This document shows, piece after piece, positions 1-8,591 of a DNA stretch of 47,059 nt. Numbering within the stretch: the first letter of the stretch is position 1; each line of letters starts with the position of its first letter. The notes under the pieces are model-generated. The model saw nothing but the letters and a program-made list of their open reading frames with translations. It was not told the DNA's origin and ran no database searches. The position numbers and the translations under genes are program-made. The stretch comes from Nitrospinota bacterium (GTDB taxonomy: Bacteria > Nitrospinota_A > UBA7883 > JACRGQ01): positions 1-47,059 of the forward strand of contig JACRGQ010000048.1 of the NCBI GenBank assembly GCA_016217735.1, given 5' to 3'.

Positions 1-878
1 ACCGCGTTGCTGTTATCGGCGTTATGCTTTGTCATGGAGGAAATCTCTTCCAATGACGATGAAGTCTCTTCGATGCTCGCCGCCTGCTCACTCGCCCCTT
101 CCGCCATCTGCTGGCTCGTCTCGCTAAGCTGGCCGCTGGCGCTATGCACCTGCCCGGAACCTTCCGTCAACCCTTCCATCACTTCGCCGATGCTCTTGGT
201 AACGGAGCGGAGGATGATAAAAGCCAACGCAATGCCGGAGAGGAGGCCAACAACGGAAACGATGATGAGCAGCCAGATCGTCTGGTCTAACGCCTTTTCG
301 GAATCCGCCTCCGCTTCTGCAATCTGGCTCTTGTAACGGTCGATAAGCCCGTTGAGGGAACCCTCCATCTCATCAATTACCTTCCTGCCGGTCACCTGCG
401 AGAGATCGGCAGCCCTTATGAAGTTCTTCCGCTGTTCAAGGGTGGCACTGCCATCGGCCCACTGAATTCCGCCGTAGGTTTTGGAAAGGGCGATAATCTG
501 CCGGGCGTTCGCCTCGTATACGGCCCACTTTTCGTCATACTCGCGCAGAATTTTTTTTGCTTCTTCGCTCAGCAACGCATCAAGTTCTTTTTCGAGAGCC
601 TTCATCTCTCCCGCGTAGCTATTAAACTTGGCTTCCCAATCCCCTTTTTTTTCCATGGTGGGGGCAAAGATAATGTTCTTTTCCACCCGAACGCACCAGA
701 TGGCCTTTTCATAAATTTTTGAAGTCAGCGCCAGCTTCTCGGAAAGCCCCGCCACTTTATCGACGTTTGTATTGATGTAATAAAGGCGATTGACGCCGAC
801 TGCGGCGATGACGAGGGAGACAACGATAAGGACGGCGAAGATTACCGACATCTTCATGGAAAGACTTAGATTTTTCAT
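1..878 (-). CDS. methyl-accepting chemotaxis protein, N-terminal part (cut by window edge)
   Basis: Read on the minus strand from the ATG at 878, the frame stays open to the window edge (about 292 residues). It begins with a short positively charged segment and a membrane helix (about residues 10-30). A roughly 150-residue periplasmic helical region of four-helix-bundle (4HB_MCP) type follows, then a second membrane helix (about 190-215, rich in I, V and L). After that come the cytoplasmic helix with ITKSIGEVMEGL and the start of the methylated signalling helix (SGQLSETSQQMAEGASEQAA). This is the usual order of a transmembrane chemoreceptor; the HAMP segment is hard to define. The conserved signalling tip lies outside the window, so completeness cannot be judged. 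The ligand is unknown. A good promoter lies just upstream. No other chemotaxis gene is visible. Confidence 0.9.
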   Translation of the reverse strand, partial: MKNLSLSMKMSVIFAVLIVVSLVIAAVGVNRLYYINTNVDKVAGLSEKLALTSKIYEKAIWCVRVEKNIIFAPTMEKKGDWEAKFNSYAGEMKALEKELDALLSEEAKKILREYDEKWAVYEANARQIIALSKTYGGIQWADGSATLEQRKNFIRAADLSQVTGRKVIDEMEGSLNGLIDRYKSQIAEAEADSEKALDQTIWLLIIVSVVGLLSGIALAFIILRSVTKSIGEVMEGLTEGSGQVHSASGQLSETSQQMAEGASEQAASIEETSSSLEEISSMTKHNADNSNA

Positions 879-941
879 ACCCTAACTACCCCTTACAGAA
901 GATAGAACACCACACACTTTGAGACCCGCCAACTGTTACGA

Positions 942-971
942 ATTATACACATTATTTGATGCGAAATGCAA
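942..971 (-). promoter_or_regulatory. sigma-70-type promoter of the chemoreceptor gene
   Basis: On the minus strand TTGCAT (966-971) is followed after 18 nt by a perfect TATAAT (942-947). Transcription would start near 935 and give a leader of about 57 nt before the ATG at 878, with AAGGGG as a loose ribosome-binding site. It lies between the folP stop and the receptor start, so the receptor can be transcribed independently of folP. Confidence 0.5.
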
Positions 972-985
972 TGAAATACGTTGAA

Positions 986-1840
986 TTATCGGTATTTTGG
1001 CCGCAAGGGAGCATCTCCCCTGACCTCCATCAAAATATCAAACGCCTGCCGATGCGCCGCCACGTCATGCACCCGCACGATGGATGCCCCCGCCAAGCCC
1101 CCCCAGAGGTGGGCCGCCAGCGTACCGGGCAGCCGATCCTCCACCGCCGCGCCGGTAATCGCGCCGATGAACGATTTGCGCGACGCGCCGAGCAGCGCCG
1201 GATAACCGAGCGACGCAATATGCGAGAAACCCGCTAATAACGCCACGTTATGCGCGGCGGTTTTGCCGAAACCGATGCCGGGGTCGACGATGATTTTCGT
1301 CACCCCCTCTTTTTCCAGCGCGGCGCACTGTCTGGCGAGCCACGCGCAGACCTCCGCCACCACATCCTTATAGCGGGGATTCTTTTGCATGGTGCGCGGG
1401 TCGCCGCGCATATGCATCACAACCACCGGCGCTTTGCGACGCGCCGCAACCGCCATCATAGCGGGATCGCGGAATCCGCCGATGTCGTTGATGAGCGTTG
1501 CGCCCGCCGCGAGCGCCGCTTCCGCCACCGCCGCCTTGGTGGTATCGATGGAAATGGGGATGGCACTTTTCTTCCGTACCGCCTCGATCACCGGAATGAC
1601 GCGGCGCAGTTCCTCTTTCTCCGGCACGGGGCGCGCGCCGGGGCGGGACGACTCGCCGCCGACATCCACGATATCCGCCCCCTCTTCGATCATTTTGAAG
1701 GCGCGCCTCACGGCGGCTGTTTTATGGGAGAATTTGCCGCCGTCGGAAAAGCTGTCCGGCGTGACGTTGAGCGCCCCCATGATGAGCGGGCGCAGGGGGG
1801 AAAGCTTTTTTCCGCCGATGGAGAAAACCTTCGGTTTCAT
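986..1840 (-). CDS. folP: dihydropteroate synthase
   Basis: This enzyme condenses 6-hydroxymethyl-dihydropterin pyrophosphate with p-aminobenzoate in folate synthesis. The 284-residue product has the normal family length and shows the hallmark segments in order: NVTPDSFSDGG near residue 26, GGESSRPGA near 62, SIDTTKAAVAEAAL near 97, and DPGIGFGKT near 192. It is a TIM-barrel cytosolic enzyme. The ATG at 1840 is preceded by a weak AAGAAG site. The gene follows the CDGSH gene on the same strand with a four-hairpin repeat (1849-1940) in the gap, so any shared transcript would run through that structure. No other folate gene is nearby. Confidence 0.96.
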   Translation of the reverse strand: MKPKVFSIGGKKLSPLRPLIMGALNVTPDSFSDGGKFSHKTAAVRRAFKMIEEGADIVDVGGESSRPGARPVPEKEELRRVIPVIEAVRKKSAIPISIDTTKAAVAEAALAAGATLINDIGGFRDPAMMAVAARRKAPVVVMHMRGDPRTMQKNPRYKDVVAEVCAWLARQCAALEKEGVTKIIVDPGIGFGKTAAHNVALLAGFSHIASLGYPALLGASRKSFIGAITGAAVEDRLPGTLAAHLWGGLAGASIVRVHDVAAHRQAFDILMEVRGDAPLRPKYR

Positions 1841-1848
1841 TCTTCTTT

Positions 1849-1940
1849 GGTACCACAGGATTTATCCTGTGGTTGTCCCCATTGGGGACAACACTTCCTT
1901 GGCCCTTCGGGCCAACAACAGGTTAAAACCTGTTGTACCC
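1849..1940. repeat. four-hairpin palindromic element, copy 1
   Basis: Four adjacent perfect hairpins fill the CDGSH-folP gap. The first is CCACAGGA/TCCTGTGG (1853-1872). The second is TTGTCCCC/GGGGACAA (1873-1891). The third is TTGGCCC/GGGCCAA (1899-1915). The fourth is CAACAGGTT/AACCTGTTG (1916-1935). The ends are GGTAC and GTACC. Read on the minus strand, the order is outer palindrome, TTGG hairpin, purine linker, TTG hairpin, outer palindrome, the plan shared with the copies at 28946, 32423 and 33861. It is unlikely to be a simple terminator because no T-run follows and it contains four stems. Confidence 0.85.
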
Positions 1941-1941
1941 A

Positions 1942-2178
1942 TCACAGCTTCGTGTGTGTGCCGTCGCAGTACGGCGGCGTCTTGGTGTGCTTGCAGCCGC
2001 ACCACGGCAGATTCCCGGCCTCTTTCACTTCCACCTGCAGCGGAGTGAAGCCGGTTCCCTTGTGCGAACCGTCGCAAAACGGCTGGGTCTTCGAAAGGCC
2101 GCAGGCGCACCAATGATAAGTTCCCACTTCGGCGTGTTGTACGTAGGGTCCTATTTTGGCTATTTTTGCCTCTGACAT
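1942..2178 (-). CDS. CDGSH-type iron-sulfur protein with two CDGSH motifs
   Basis: A 78-residue soluble protein with two copies of the CDGSH (MitoNEET-type) [2Fe-2S] motif. The first is CACGLSKTQPFCDGSH and the second is CGCKHTKTPPYCDGTH; each supplies three Cys and one His to a redox-active cluster. The family takes part in electron transfer or iron-sulfur handling, but the partner cannot be told. The start is set at 2178 because a clear GGAGG lies 6 nt upstream of that ATG; an upstream in-frame ATG at 2193 would overlap the ribosome-binding site. The gene is divergent from the radical SAM gene at 2288 and lies upstream of folP on the same strand. Confidence 0.93.
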   Translation of the reverse strand: MSEAKIAKIGPYVQHAEVGTYHWCACGLSKTQPFCDGSHKGTGFTPLQVEVKEAGNLPWCGCKHTKTPPYCDGTHTKL

Positions 2179-2287
2179 CAGCAACCTCCGCATGGTTAAA
2201 GAAACGGTTTAATCCTTACGATACCGTAAACATGCCCATTATACCCAAAAGCGCCGCGCCGCGCCCTTTGTTATACTGGGGGCCGCG

Positions 2288-3427
2288 ATGAACTACTCCA
2301 AACTGTACAACTTCGCCGTGGAAAGCTACGCGAAGCTCCCCTACCGCTTCGGCAACGGAAAGGCGTTCCGCCCCCTGTCGCTTTTTGTGGAACTGACCTA
2401 CCGTTGCAACTTCCGCTGCAACATGTGCCAGTTCCTCACCATGCTGGACGACCCGCGCCTGAACGAAAAAAAGGGGGAAGAGCTGACCACGGACGAGATC
2501 AACCGCGTGGTGGATCAGATAAGCGGTCTGGGACTCATCGTTTTCACCGGGGGCGAGCCGCTGCTGCGCAAAGACATCATGGAACTGACGCGGCATGCGG
2601 CGCGCCGGCACAAGGTATACCTGGTGACGAACGGCATATTGCTGAAAGAGGAAATGGCGGATGAATTCGTCCGGCTCGGCTGCGGCACGCTCCTTTCCCG
2701 CGGCATGGCGTCGGTCGGCATTTCGCTGGAGGCGCTGGGACCGCGCCATGACGAGATCGTGCAAGTCCCCGGTTCGTTCGAAAAGATCATGGGAAATGTG
2801 CGCCATTTCGTGGCGGCGAAAAAACGCGCGGGGAAAACGTTTCCGCTGGTCTGGTTGAAGTGCGTCATCACATCGCACAACGTGGCGATGCTGGACGATA
2901 TGTACGCGCTGGCCGGGGAGGCGGGGGTGGATATGTTCAACCCTATCACCTATTACGGCATTCCGGCCACCGACCGGTTGGCGATGCTGGACAAAATAGC
3001 GCCGGACACGCCCCCCGTCCCCGCTGACCGCTTCGACGTGGCGGAATTGCGGCGGCAGCTTGAAAAGATGCGCCTGCGGGAACAAAGGTCGAAGGTGCAA
3101 TTGCGCATCACGCCGCCGGGCCTCACCGATGACGACGTGCTGGCGGTCTACGAAGGGCGGCTCGATATGGGAAACAAGGCCTGCTACACGCCGTGGAGCT
3201 CCGCGGCGCTTTCGGCCTACGGCGACGTCTTCCCGTGCAGCAACTACACGGTGGGGAACATACGGCAAACGCCGTTTATGAAACTCTGGAACAACGAAAA
3301 AATGGTCAAATTCCGGCGCGAATTGAAAGAACGGAAGATTTTCAAAAGCTGCGCCGCCTGTTGCAGCATGGTTTACGAAGGCCAGCCAAGCAGCTACCCG
3401 CCCCTCTCCCCGCCGCCCGCCGGGTAG
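2288..3427 (+). CDS. radical SAM/SPASM domain protein
   Basis: The 379-residue protein has the radical SAM cluster motif C-x3-C-x2-C at residues 40, 44 and 47 (TYRCNFRCNMC), followed by FTGGEPLLRKD, the glycine-rich SAM-binding strand, and TNGILL. The C-terminal region carries a SPASM-type cysteine set (CYTPW, FPCSNYTVGNI, then CAACCSMVY) for one or two auxiliary Fe-S clusters. SPASM enzymes often modify peptides or proteins, and others act on small molecules; no precursor-peptide ORF is apparent beside it, so the substrate is unknown. It is a single-gene unit between the divergent CDGSH gene and a strong terminator. The last residues (PPLSPPPAG) are proline-rich and probably disordered. Confidence 0.92.
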   Translation: MNYSKLYNFAVESYAKLPYRFGNGKAFRPLSLFVELTYRCNFRCNMCQFLTMLDDPRLNEKKGEELTTDEINRVVDQISGLGLIVFTGGEPLLRKDIMELTRHAARRHKVYLVTNGILLKEEMADEFVRLGCGTLLSRGMASVGISLEALGPRHDEIVQVPGSFEKIMGNVRHFVAAKKRAGKTFPLVWLKCVITSHNVAMLDDMYALAGEAGVDMFNPITYYGIPATDRLAMLDKIAPDTPPVPADRFDVAELRRQLEKMRLREQRSKVQLRITPPGLTDDDVLAVYEGRLDMGNKACYTPWSSAALSAYGDVFPCSNYTVGNIRQTPFMKLWNNEKMVKFRRELKERKIFKSCAACCSMVYEGQPSSYPPLSPPPAG

Positions 3428-3471
3428 GTGATTAAACGGATAATCGCGCGGACAACGTCCGGGTAAATATC

Positions 3472-3496
3472 CCCCCGGCCGGCCGGGGGAATTTTT
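3472..3496 (+). terminator. rho-independent terminator after the radical SAM gene
   Basis: A perfect GC stem (CCCCCGGCC at 3472-3480 against GGCCGGGGG at 3481-3489) is followed by AATTTTT. It lies 45 nt past the stop at 3427 and separates the radical SAM gene from grpE. The rest of the gap to 3646 holds no clear CIRCE-type heat-shock operator. Confidence 0.75.
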
Positions 3497-3646
3497 AAGC
3501 CCGGGAGCTTGCTAAATTCGCTTTGCAATCTTACATATATCCATTCGATAAACGAAACCGGCGGCTAGCGAACGTTTGGCGAAAATGAGGCGATAAAGCG
3601 AACCGCCAGCCGTCCTGTTACCCGCAACAATGGAGACCCTCCGGCA

Positions 3647-4234
3647 ATGAGCGACGATATAAAAGTAAAAGTTCTGGATAAGCGCCACTGGGTAAACCCC
3701 GAGGCGCTGGAAAAAGACACAAACGAACAAATCGATCTTAAACGCCACCCCCACCTCGTCGCCAAGCTGGAAGAGCAGATGGCGGAAAACGACAAACAAC
3801 TGAAGGAATACATCGCCGCCTACAAACAGAAGATGGCCGAGAACGACGAATTCCGCGCCCGCCTGCAAAAGGACGTCGAGAAGCGCGTCGATACGGCCAC
3901 CGCCAGCTTCTTCCGCGAAACGCTGCCGCTGATGGATCAGCTTGACATGGCGCTCTCCTCCGCCGAAAAAACGCGCGACGCCGCCACATTGCTAACCGGA
4001 CTGAAAATGATACAATCCGGCTTCGTGCGCACGTTTGCCGAATTCGGCCTGACCGAGGTGGAATGCGAAGGAAAACCGTTCAATCCCGCCGAGGCCGAAG
4101 CATTGCAGGTGATGCCGGTGAGCGAAAGGGAAAAAGACAATACCGTGATCGAAGTGGTGCAGCCCGGCTTCCGGATGAAGGAGATGCTGATACGCCCCGC
4201 GAAAGTGATCGTCGGCAAATACAGCGAGTTTTAA
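3647..4234 (+). CDS. grpE: nucleotide exchange factor GrpE
   Basis: GrpE releases ADP from DnaK in the Hsp70 cycle. The 195-residue product has the family layout: a charged N-terminal tail, a long coiled-coil helix (about residues 40-95, rich in K, E, Q and A), a four-helix part beginning [20 protein letters not shown], and a C-terminal beta domain ending in [20 protein letters not shown], the most conserved GrpE stretch. It is followed 7 nt later by dnaJ, so the two are co-transcribed. dnaK, often between or beside them, is absent here. The ATG follows GGAG at a rather long spacing (11 nt). No HrcA/CIRCE site was seen upstream. Confidence 0.93.
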   Translation: MSDDIKVKVLDKRHWVNPEALEKDTNEQIDLKRHPHLVAKLEEQMAENDKQLKEYIAAYKQKMAENDEFRARLQKDVEKRVDTATASFFRETLPLMDQLDMALSSAEKTRDAATLLTGLKMIQSGFVRTFAEFGLTEVECEGKPFNPAEAEALQVMPVSEREKDNTVIEVVQPGFRMKEMLIRPAKVIVGKYSEF

Positions 4235-4241
4235 CAAAACA

Positions 4242-5330
4242 ATGACAAAACGCGATTATTACGAAGTGCTGGGCGTCGAACGGGGCGCGCCGAAGGAAGA
4301 AATCAAAAAAGCCTACCGCAAGGCGGCGATGAAATTCCACCCCGACAAAAACCCCGGCGACAAAGCGGCCGAAGAAAGCTTCAAGGAAGCGGCCGAAGCC
4401 TACGAAGTGCTCCACGACGATAAAAAACGGCAGGTATACGACCGCTACGGACACGAAGGGTTGCGCGGCACCGGCTTCAGCGGCTTTGAGGGGGCTGAAG
4501 ACATTTTCGCCAACTTCGGCGACATCTTTGGCGATCTCTTCGGCGGCGGCTTCGGGCGGCGCGAGCGGGGGCGCGGCGCGGACCTGCGCTACGACCTCAC
4601 CCTTACGCTGGAAGAGGCGGCCACCGGACTGGATAAAGTCATCGACATCAAGAAGCATGTGATCTGCCCGTCCTGCCACGGCACCAAGACCGAGCCGGGC
4701 ACGCACCCCGCCACCTGCCCCTCCTGCGGCGGCGCGGGACAGGTACGGCGTCAGGCCGGTTTCTTCGCCATCCAGACGCCGTGCGGCGCCTGCCAGGGAA
4801 CCGGACAGATCATCAAGAACCCGTGCAAGAAGTGCAAAGGCTCCGGCAAGCAGGTGGAAAAGAAAGAACTGAAAGTGAAAATTCCCGCCGGCATCGACGA
4901 GGGGCAACACCTCCGCCTCGTCGGCGAAGGGGAGCCGGGAAGCCTGGGAATGCCGGACGGCGACCTCTATGTGGTGATCGAAGTGGAAAAACACGAAAAG
5001 TTCGAGCGCCACGGCGACGACCTCGCCACCCGCGCGGGCATCAGCTTTCCGGTGGCGGCGCTGGGCGGCGAACTGGATGTGCCGACGATTTATGGAACCA
5101 CCGTGAAACTGGAAATCCCGCGCGGCACGCCAAGCCACAAACTCTTCCGCATCAAAGGGGAAGGGATGCCGGTACTCCAGCGGCGCGGCAAGGGCGATCT
5201 CCATGTGCAGGTGGTGATCGAGGTTCCCGACAAACTGACAAAAGAACAGGAAGCCCTGTTGCGCGACTTCGCCAAGATCAGCGGCGAAAACGTCAAGAAG
5301 GGCGGCATATTCAGCGGCCTGCGGGGGTAA
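4242..5330 (+). CDS. dnaJ: chaperone protein DnaJ
   Basis: A 362-residue class A Hsp40 co-chaperone. The J domain (residues 1-70) contains the HPD tripeptide ([10 protein letters not shown]). A Gly/Phe-rich linker (about 75-115, [19 protein letters not shown]) follows. Next come four CxxCxGxG-type zinc modules starting at [24 protein letters not shown] and CKKCKGSG, then the two beta-barrel client-binding domains (for example [12 protein letters not shown] earlier and [17 protein letters not shown] late). All parts are intact. It stimulates DnaK ATPase and delivers unfolded clients; its operon partner is grpE. No clear Shine-Dalgarno precedes the ATG, which suggests coupling to grpE translation. 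Confidence 0.97.
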   Translation: MTKRDYYEVLGVERGAPKEEIKKAYRKAAMKFHPDKNPGDKAAEESFKEAAEAYEVLHDDKKRQVYDRYGHEGLRGTGFSGFEGAEDIFANFGDIFGDLFGGGFGRRERGRGADLRYDLTLTLEEAATGLDKVIDIKKHVICPSCHGTKTEPGTHPATCPSCGGAGQVRRQAGFFAIQTPCGACQGTGQIIKNPCKKCKGSGKQVEKKELKVKIPAGIDEGQHLRLVGEGEPGSLGMPDGDLYVVIEVEKHEKFERHGDDLATRAGISFPVAALGGELDVPTIYGTTVKLEIPRGTPSHKLFRIKGEGMPVLQRRGKGDLHVQVVIEVPDKLTKEQEALLRDFAKISGENVKKGGIFSGLRG

Positions 5331-5558
5331 TACGCGTCATTCCCGCGCCGTGCGCAGATACGGGGTAAACTTCAACGGAAACCCCCGAAAGTTAAATTCA
5401 AAACAATCCCGCGGTTCCTTAATTGTATCCCCGCCCGGAGATGGTTAAAATGGGCCGATGCGTAACAACTTCAACGGCCACGGCAATCAACGGGGCGGAT
5501 CCGCGCGTTTCATTCACAACTCCTTTTCCTCCGCCATGCCCGTGGAGACAAAATAGCC

Positions 5559-6464
5559 GTGGAACTCCTTTCCGTTTTCAACATCCTGCTGGCGCTGACG
5601 CTCGCCCCCCTATTGCCGGGAATCATCAACCGCACCAAAGCCTTTTTCGCCGGGCGGGCGGGCCAACCGCTGCTGCTCCCCTACTTCGACATTGCCCGCC
5701 TGCTGCGCAAAGGGGCGGTCTACAGCACAACCACCACGTGGCTGTTCCGCGCCGGGCCGGTGGCGGGGCTGGCCACGGCCGCCGCGGCGTTGACCATCGT
5801 TCCCGCGCTGGGGCAGCCCGCGCTGATCTCTTTCAAGGGGGATATTTTTTTGCTGGCCTGTCTGCTGGGGGCGGGCCGCTTTTTCACCGTGCTGGCGGCG
5901 CTTGATACCGGCTCCAGTTTCGAGGGGATGGGGGCCAGCCGTGAAACGCTTTACGCTGCGTTGGCCGAGCCCGCGCTGCTGGTCGGCCTGGCGGCTCTGG
6001 CGCTGGTTACCGGCGATCTATCCATTTCCGGCATATACGCCGGCATATCGGGAAAAGTTTTCGCCAGCATCGTGCCGGTCCGCGCGCTGGTGGCGGTGGC
6101 CCTTATGCTGGTCTTTTTGGCCGAGAACTCCCGCATCCCCTTTGACGATCCCACAACCCATCTGGAACTGACGATGGTGCATGAGGTAATGGTTCTGGAC
6201 CACGGCGGGCCGGATCTGGGGCTGATACAGTACGGAGCGGCGCTCAAGATGTGGCTGATCGGATCGCTGGTGGCGGGAGTGATGTTCCCGATGGCGGGGG
6301 GGCCGCACGCCACCGTGGTATACCTCTGCGCCATGTTCGCGCTGGCCATCGGAACCGGCGTGGCGGAGTCGATGATGGCGCGCTTCAAAATGCCGCGTGT
6401 GCCGCAGTTGCTGGTGGCGGCCGGCGCGGCTTCGTTTTTGGCCGTTATTTTGGCGGCGCGGTAG
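5559..6464 (+). CDS. membrane subunit of Ehr/hydrogenase-4-like complex (HyfC/EchB, NuoH family)
   Basis: A 301-residue integral membrane protein with about eight hydrophobic helices, related to NuoH/HyfC/HycD/EchB. The family segment AENSRIPFDDPTTHLELTMV and the Glu/His-rich stretch that follows (HEVMVLDHGGPD) are present; this region joins the quinone/redox module to the pumping arm in complex I relatives. The start is GTG at 5559, with GGAG 11 nt upstream. It is the first gene of a five-gene operon. A HyfB-type antiporter subunit, which usually precedes it, is missing; dnaJ is the upstream neighbour. The 228-nt gap before it holds a doubtful 32-codon ORF and nothing else that I recognise. 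Confidence 0.9.
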   Translation: MELLSVFNILLALTLAPLLPGIINRTKAFFAGRAGQPLLLPYFDIARLLRKGAVYSTTTTWLFRAGPVAGLATAAAALTIVPALGQPALISFKGDIFLLACLLGAGRFFTVLAALDTGSSFEGMGASRETLYAALAEPALLVGLAALALVTGDLSISGIYAGISGKVFASIVPVRALVAVALMLVFLAENSRIPFDDPTTHLELTMVHEVMVLDHGGPDLGLIQYGAALKMWLIGSLVAGVMFPMAGGPHATVVYLCAMFALAIGTGVAESMMARFKMPRVPQLLVAAGAASFLAVILAAR

Positions 6465-6467
6465 ATC

Positions 6468-7124
6468 ATGGGGGGCGTCATCGATTTCGTGATGTTCCTG
6501 CTGGTGGCGACGAATCTGGCCTTGCTGGAATCGAGCCGCCTGAAAACCTGCATCTGGCTGGTCGCCTTTCAGGGAATGGCGCTCGGTTTCCTGCCGGTGC
6601 TGGTGGGCTACAGCCACGCCGGCGAAATCGGTCTGCACGCGGTATTCGTGGGGTTAATCAGCATCATCCTCAAGGGCATAATATTTCCGCTGCTGCTGAT
6701 GCTCGCCGTGCATAAAGCAAACGTGCGGCGCGAGATCGAGCCGTTTGTCAGTTATAACGTCAGCATCATCATCGGGGTGGCGGCGCTGGCCGCCTCCATC
6801 TGGCTGTCACGCTACCTGAACATTCCGGCGTCCGCCGGGGGATCGCTGGCGGTGCCGCTGGCGTTCTTCACCATTTTCGTCGGCCTGCTCATCATCACCA
6901 GCCGCAAAAAGGCGATCACGCAGGTGGTGGGCTACCTCGTGCTTGAAAACGGCATCTTCACCTTCGGCTTCGCGGTGATGCCGCACGCGCCCTTTGTGGT
7001 GGAACTGGGCATCCTGCTCGATCTGCTGGTGGCGGTATTTGTCATGGGGATCATGATCTTGCACATCAGCGCCACCTTCGACCACATCGACGTAAGCCGC
7101 ATCAGCACGTTGGGAGACGAATGA
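6468..7124 (+). CDS. membrane subunit of Ehr/hydrogenase-4-like complex (HyfE, NuoK-like)
   Basis: A 218-residue protein with six or seven membrane helices, matching the HyfE family. Its C-terminal half is NuoK-like, with the conserved acidic helix VVGYLVLENGIFTFGF and another Glu in FVVELGILLDLLVAVFVMGI. Such buried Glu residues are part of the proton path in complex I and its relatives. It follows the HyfC-like gene by 3 nt and overlaps the next gene by 4 nt (ATGA), so the genes are translationally coupled. The N-terminal half (GVIDFVMFLLVATNLALLES) is the extra portion that distinguishes HyfE from plain NuoK. Confidence 0.88.
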   Translation: MGGVIDFVMFLLVATNLALLESSRLKTCIWLVAFQGMALGFLPVLVGYSHAGEIGLHAVFVGLISIILKGIIFPLLLMLAVHKANVRREIEPFVSYNVSIIIGVAALAASIWLSRYLNIPASAGGSLAVPLAFFTIFVGLLIITSRKKAITQVVGYLVLENGIFTFGFAVMPHAPFVVELGILLDLLVAVFVMGIMILHISATFDHIDVSRISTLGDE

Positions 7125-8590
7125 TCACGCTGCTGATCGCCATGCCGGCCGTCGCGGCCCTTGCCGCCGTTCTGATGAAAAACCATATCAGACGCCGCCG
7201 CATGATGGCGGCAACGGCGTTGCTGCACCTTTGCCTCACGTTCGCCGCGGCGGACGAGGGCGGCGGCATCGATGGATGGCTGGGGCTGGACAGCATCGGT
7301 TTCATTTTCCTCGGCATCACCAGCGTCCTCTTCCTCGCCGCCGCCGTCTATGCGTTGGGCTACCTCGCCGCCGAGAAGGAGAAGCATCCGCCGCGAACCG
7401 ATTTCGTGGAATCAAAAACAGTGTTCGCCAACATGCCGGAGGCCATCTTCACCGCCTGCCTGCTGCTGTTCCTCTCCACCCTGACGCTGGCCTGCGCCGC
7501 GCAAAACTTCGGGCTTCTCTGGGTGGCCATCGAGGCGACGACGCTGGCCACCACGCCGCTCATCTACTACCACCGCCACCACCGTTCGCTGGAAGCGGCC
7601 TGGAAATACCTGCTGGTCAGTTCGGTCGGCATCGCGCTGGCGCTGCTGGGCACCATGTTCCTCGCCGTTTCCGCCATGCGGCCCGACAGCGTGGAGGTAT
7701 CCATGTCGCTGGCCGATTTCCTGCGGGCCGCGCCGGGCCTGGATCACATGTGGCTCAAGGGGGCGTTCATCTTCCTGCTGATAGGCTACGGCACCAAGAT
7801 GGGCCTGGCTCCGATGCACGCGTGGCTGCCGGACGCGCACAGCGAATCCCCCTCCATCGTCTCGGCGCTGCTCTCCGGCGCGCAGCTCAATTGCGCGTTT
7901 TTGGGCATCGCCCGAGGTCTGCAGGTCTGCGCCGCGGCGGGCCAAGGGCCCTTCGCGCGGGAACTGCTGATTTGGTTCGGCATCGTTTCGATGGCGGCGG
8001 CGGCGGTCTTCATACTCGCGCAGGCCGATTACAAACGGATGCTGGCCTATAGCAGCGTGGAACACATGGGCATCCTCGCGCTCGGCATCGGGCTGGGGGG
8101 CGCGGGATCCTTCGGGGCGATGCTGCACGCGGTGAATCACTCCCTTGCCAAGGGAATGCTCTTCCTGCTGGCGGGCAACATCCTGGCCATCTACAAAACC
8201 AAATCGGCGCACGACGTTACCGGTATTTTAAAAGTATCGCCGGTGAACGGCGCGCTCTGGCTCATCGGCCTTTTCGCCATCGCCGGTTCGCCCCCGTTCG
8301 GCCTGTTCGTCAGCGAAATAACCATTCTGCGGGCCGCGTTGGACGGCGGGCGGACGGCGGTGGCGGCGCTCTACCTTATCCTCCTGGCGCTGGTGTTCAT
8401 CGGCATGGCCTCGCCAATGCTGGCGATGGCCGGCGGCGCGCCGGGGAAAGCACACGCGGAACGCCACTCCCCCGCCACCATCATCCCCATCGTCGCGCTG
8501 GCCGGGCTGACACTGCTGTTGGGACTCTGGCTCCCCCATCCCCTGCTCCAAATGCTGCACGGCGCCAGCCGCTTGCTGGGAGGTTCGTAA
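7121..8590 (+). CDS. antiporter-like proton-pumping subunit of Ehr complex (HyfF, NuoL/M/N family)
   Basis: A 489-residue, roughly 14-helix protein of the Mrp-antiporter/NuoN type. Ion-path hallmarks are visible: the TM5 Glu in LLWVAIEATTLATTPL, the TM7 Lys in GYGTKMGLAPMHAWLPDAHS, and a further Lys in QADYKRMLAYSSVEHMG. HAVNHSLAKGMLFLLAGNIL is the broken helix with its His and Lys. This is the only large antiporter-like subunit in the operon, whereas hydrogenase-4 has two or three (HyfB, HyfD, HyfF). It therefore probably carries a single pumping channel, as in compact Ech-type complexes. It overlaps the preceding gene by 4 nt and is followed 1 nt later by the large subunit. Confidence 0.92.
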   Translation: MITLLIAMPAVAALAAVLMKNHIRRRRMMAATALLHLCLTFAAADEGGGIDGWLGLDSIGFIFLGITSVLFLAAAVYALGYLAAEKEKHPPRTDFVESKTVFANMPEAIFTACLLLFLSTLTLACAAQNFGLLWVAIEATTLATTPLIYYHRHHRSLEAAWKYLLVSSVGIALALLGTMFLAVSAMRPDSVEVSMSLADFLRAAPGLDHMWLKGAFIFLLIGYGTKMGLAPMHAWLPDAHSESPSIVSALLSGAQLNCAFLGIARGLQVCAAAGQGPFARELLIWFGIVSMAAAAVFILAQADYKRMLAYSSVEHMGILALGIGLGGAGSFGAMLHAVNHSLAKGMLFLLAGNILAIYKTKSAHDVTGILKVSPVNGALWLIGLFAIAGSPPFGLFVSEITILRAALDGGRTAVAALYLILLALVFIGMASPMLAMAGGAPGKAHAERHSPATIIPIVALAGLTLLLGLWLPHPLLQMLHGASRLLGGS

Positions 8591-8591
8591 T

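Noticed and set aside
1849-1940. CRISPR array or ordinary rho-independent terminator
   Set aside because: There are four different palindromes, not equal repeats with spacers, and no T-run after a stem.
3428-3646. CIRCE/HrcA heat-shock operator upstream of grpE
   Set aside because: No TTAGCACTC-N9-GAGTGCTAA-like pair was found; only short imperfect repeats occur.
5458-5556. 32-codon ORF ending 2 nt before the HyfC-like gene
   Set aside because: Composition rich in Asn, Ser, Gly and Phe without domain or helix, with GGAG too far from the ATG; more likely part of the leader.
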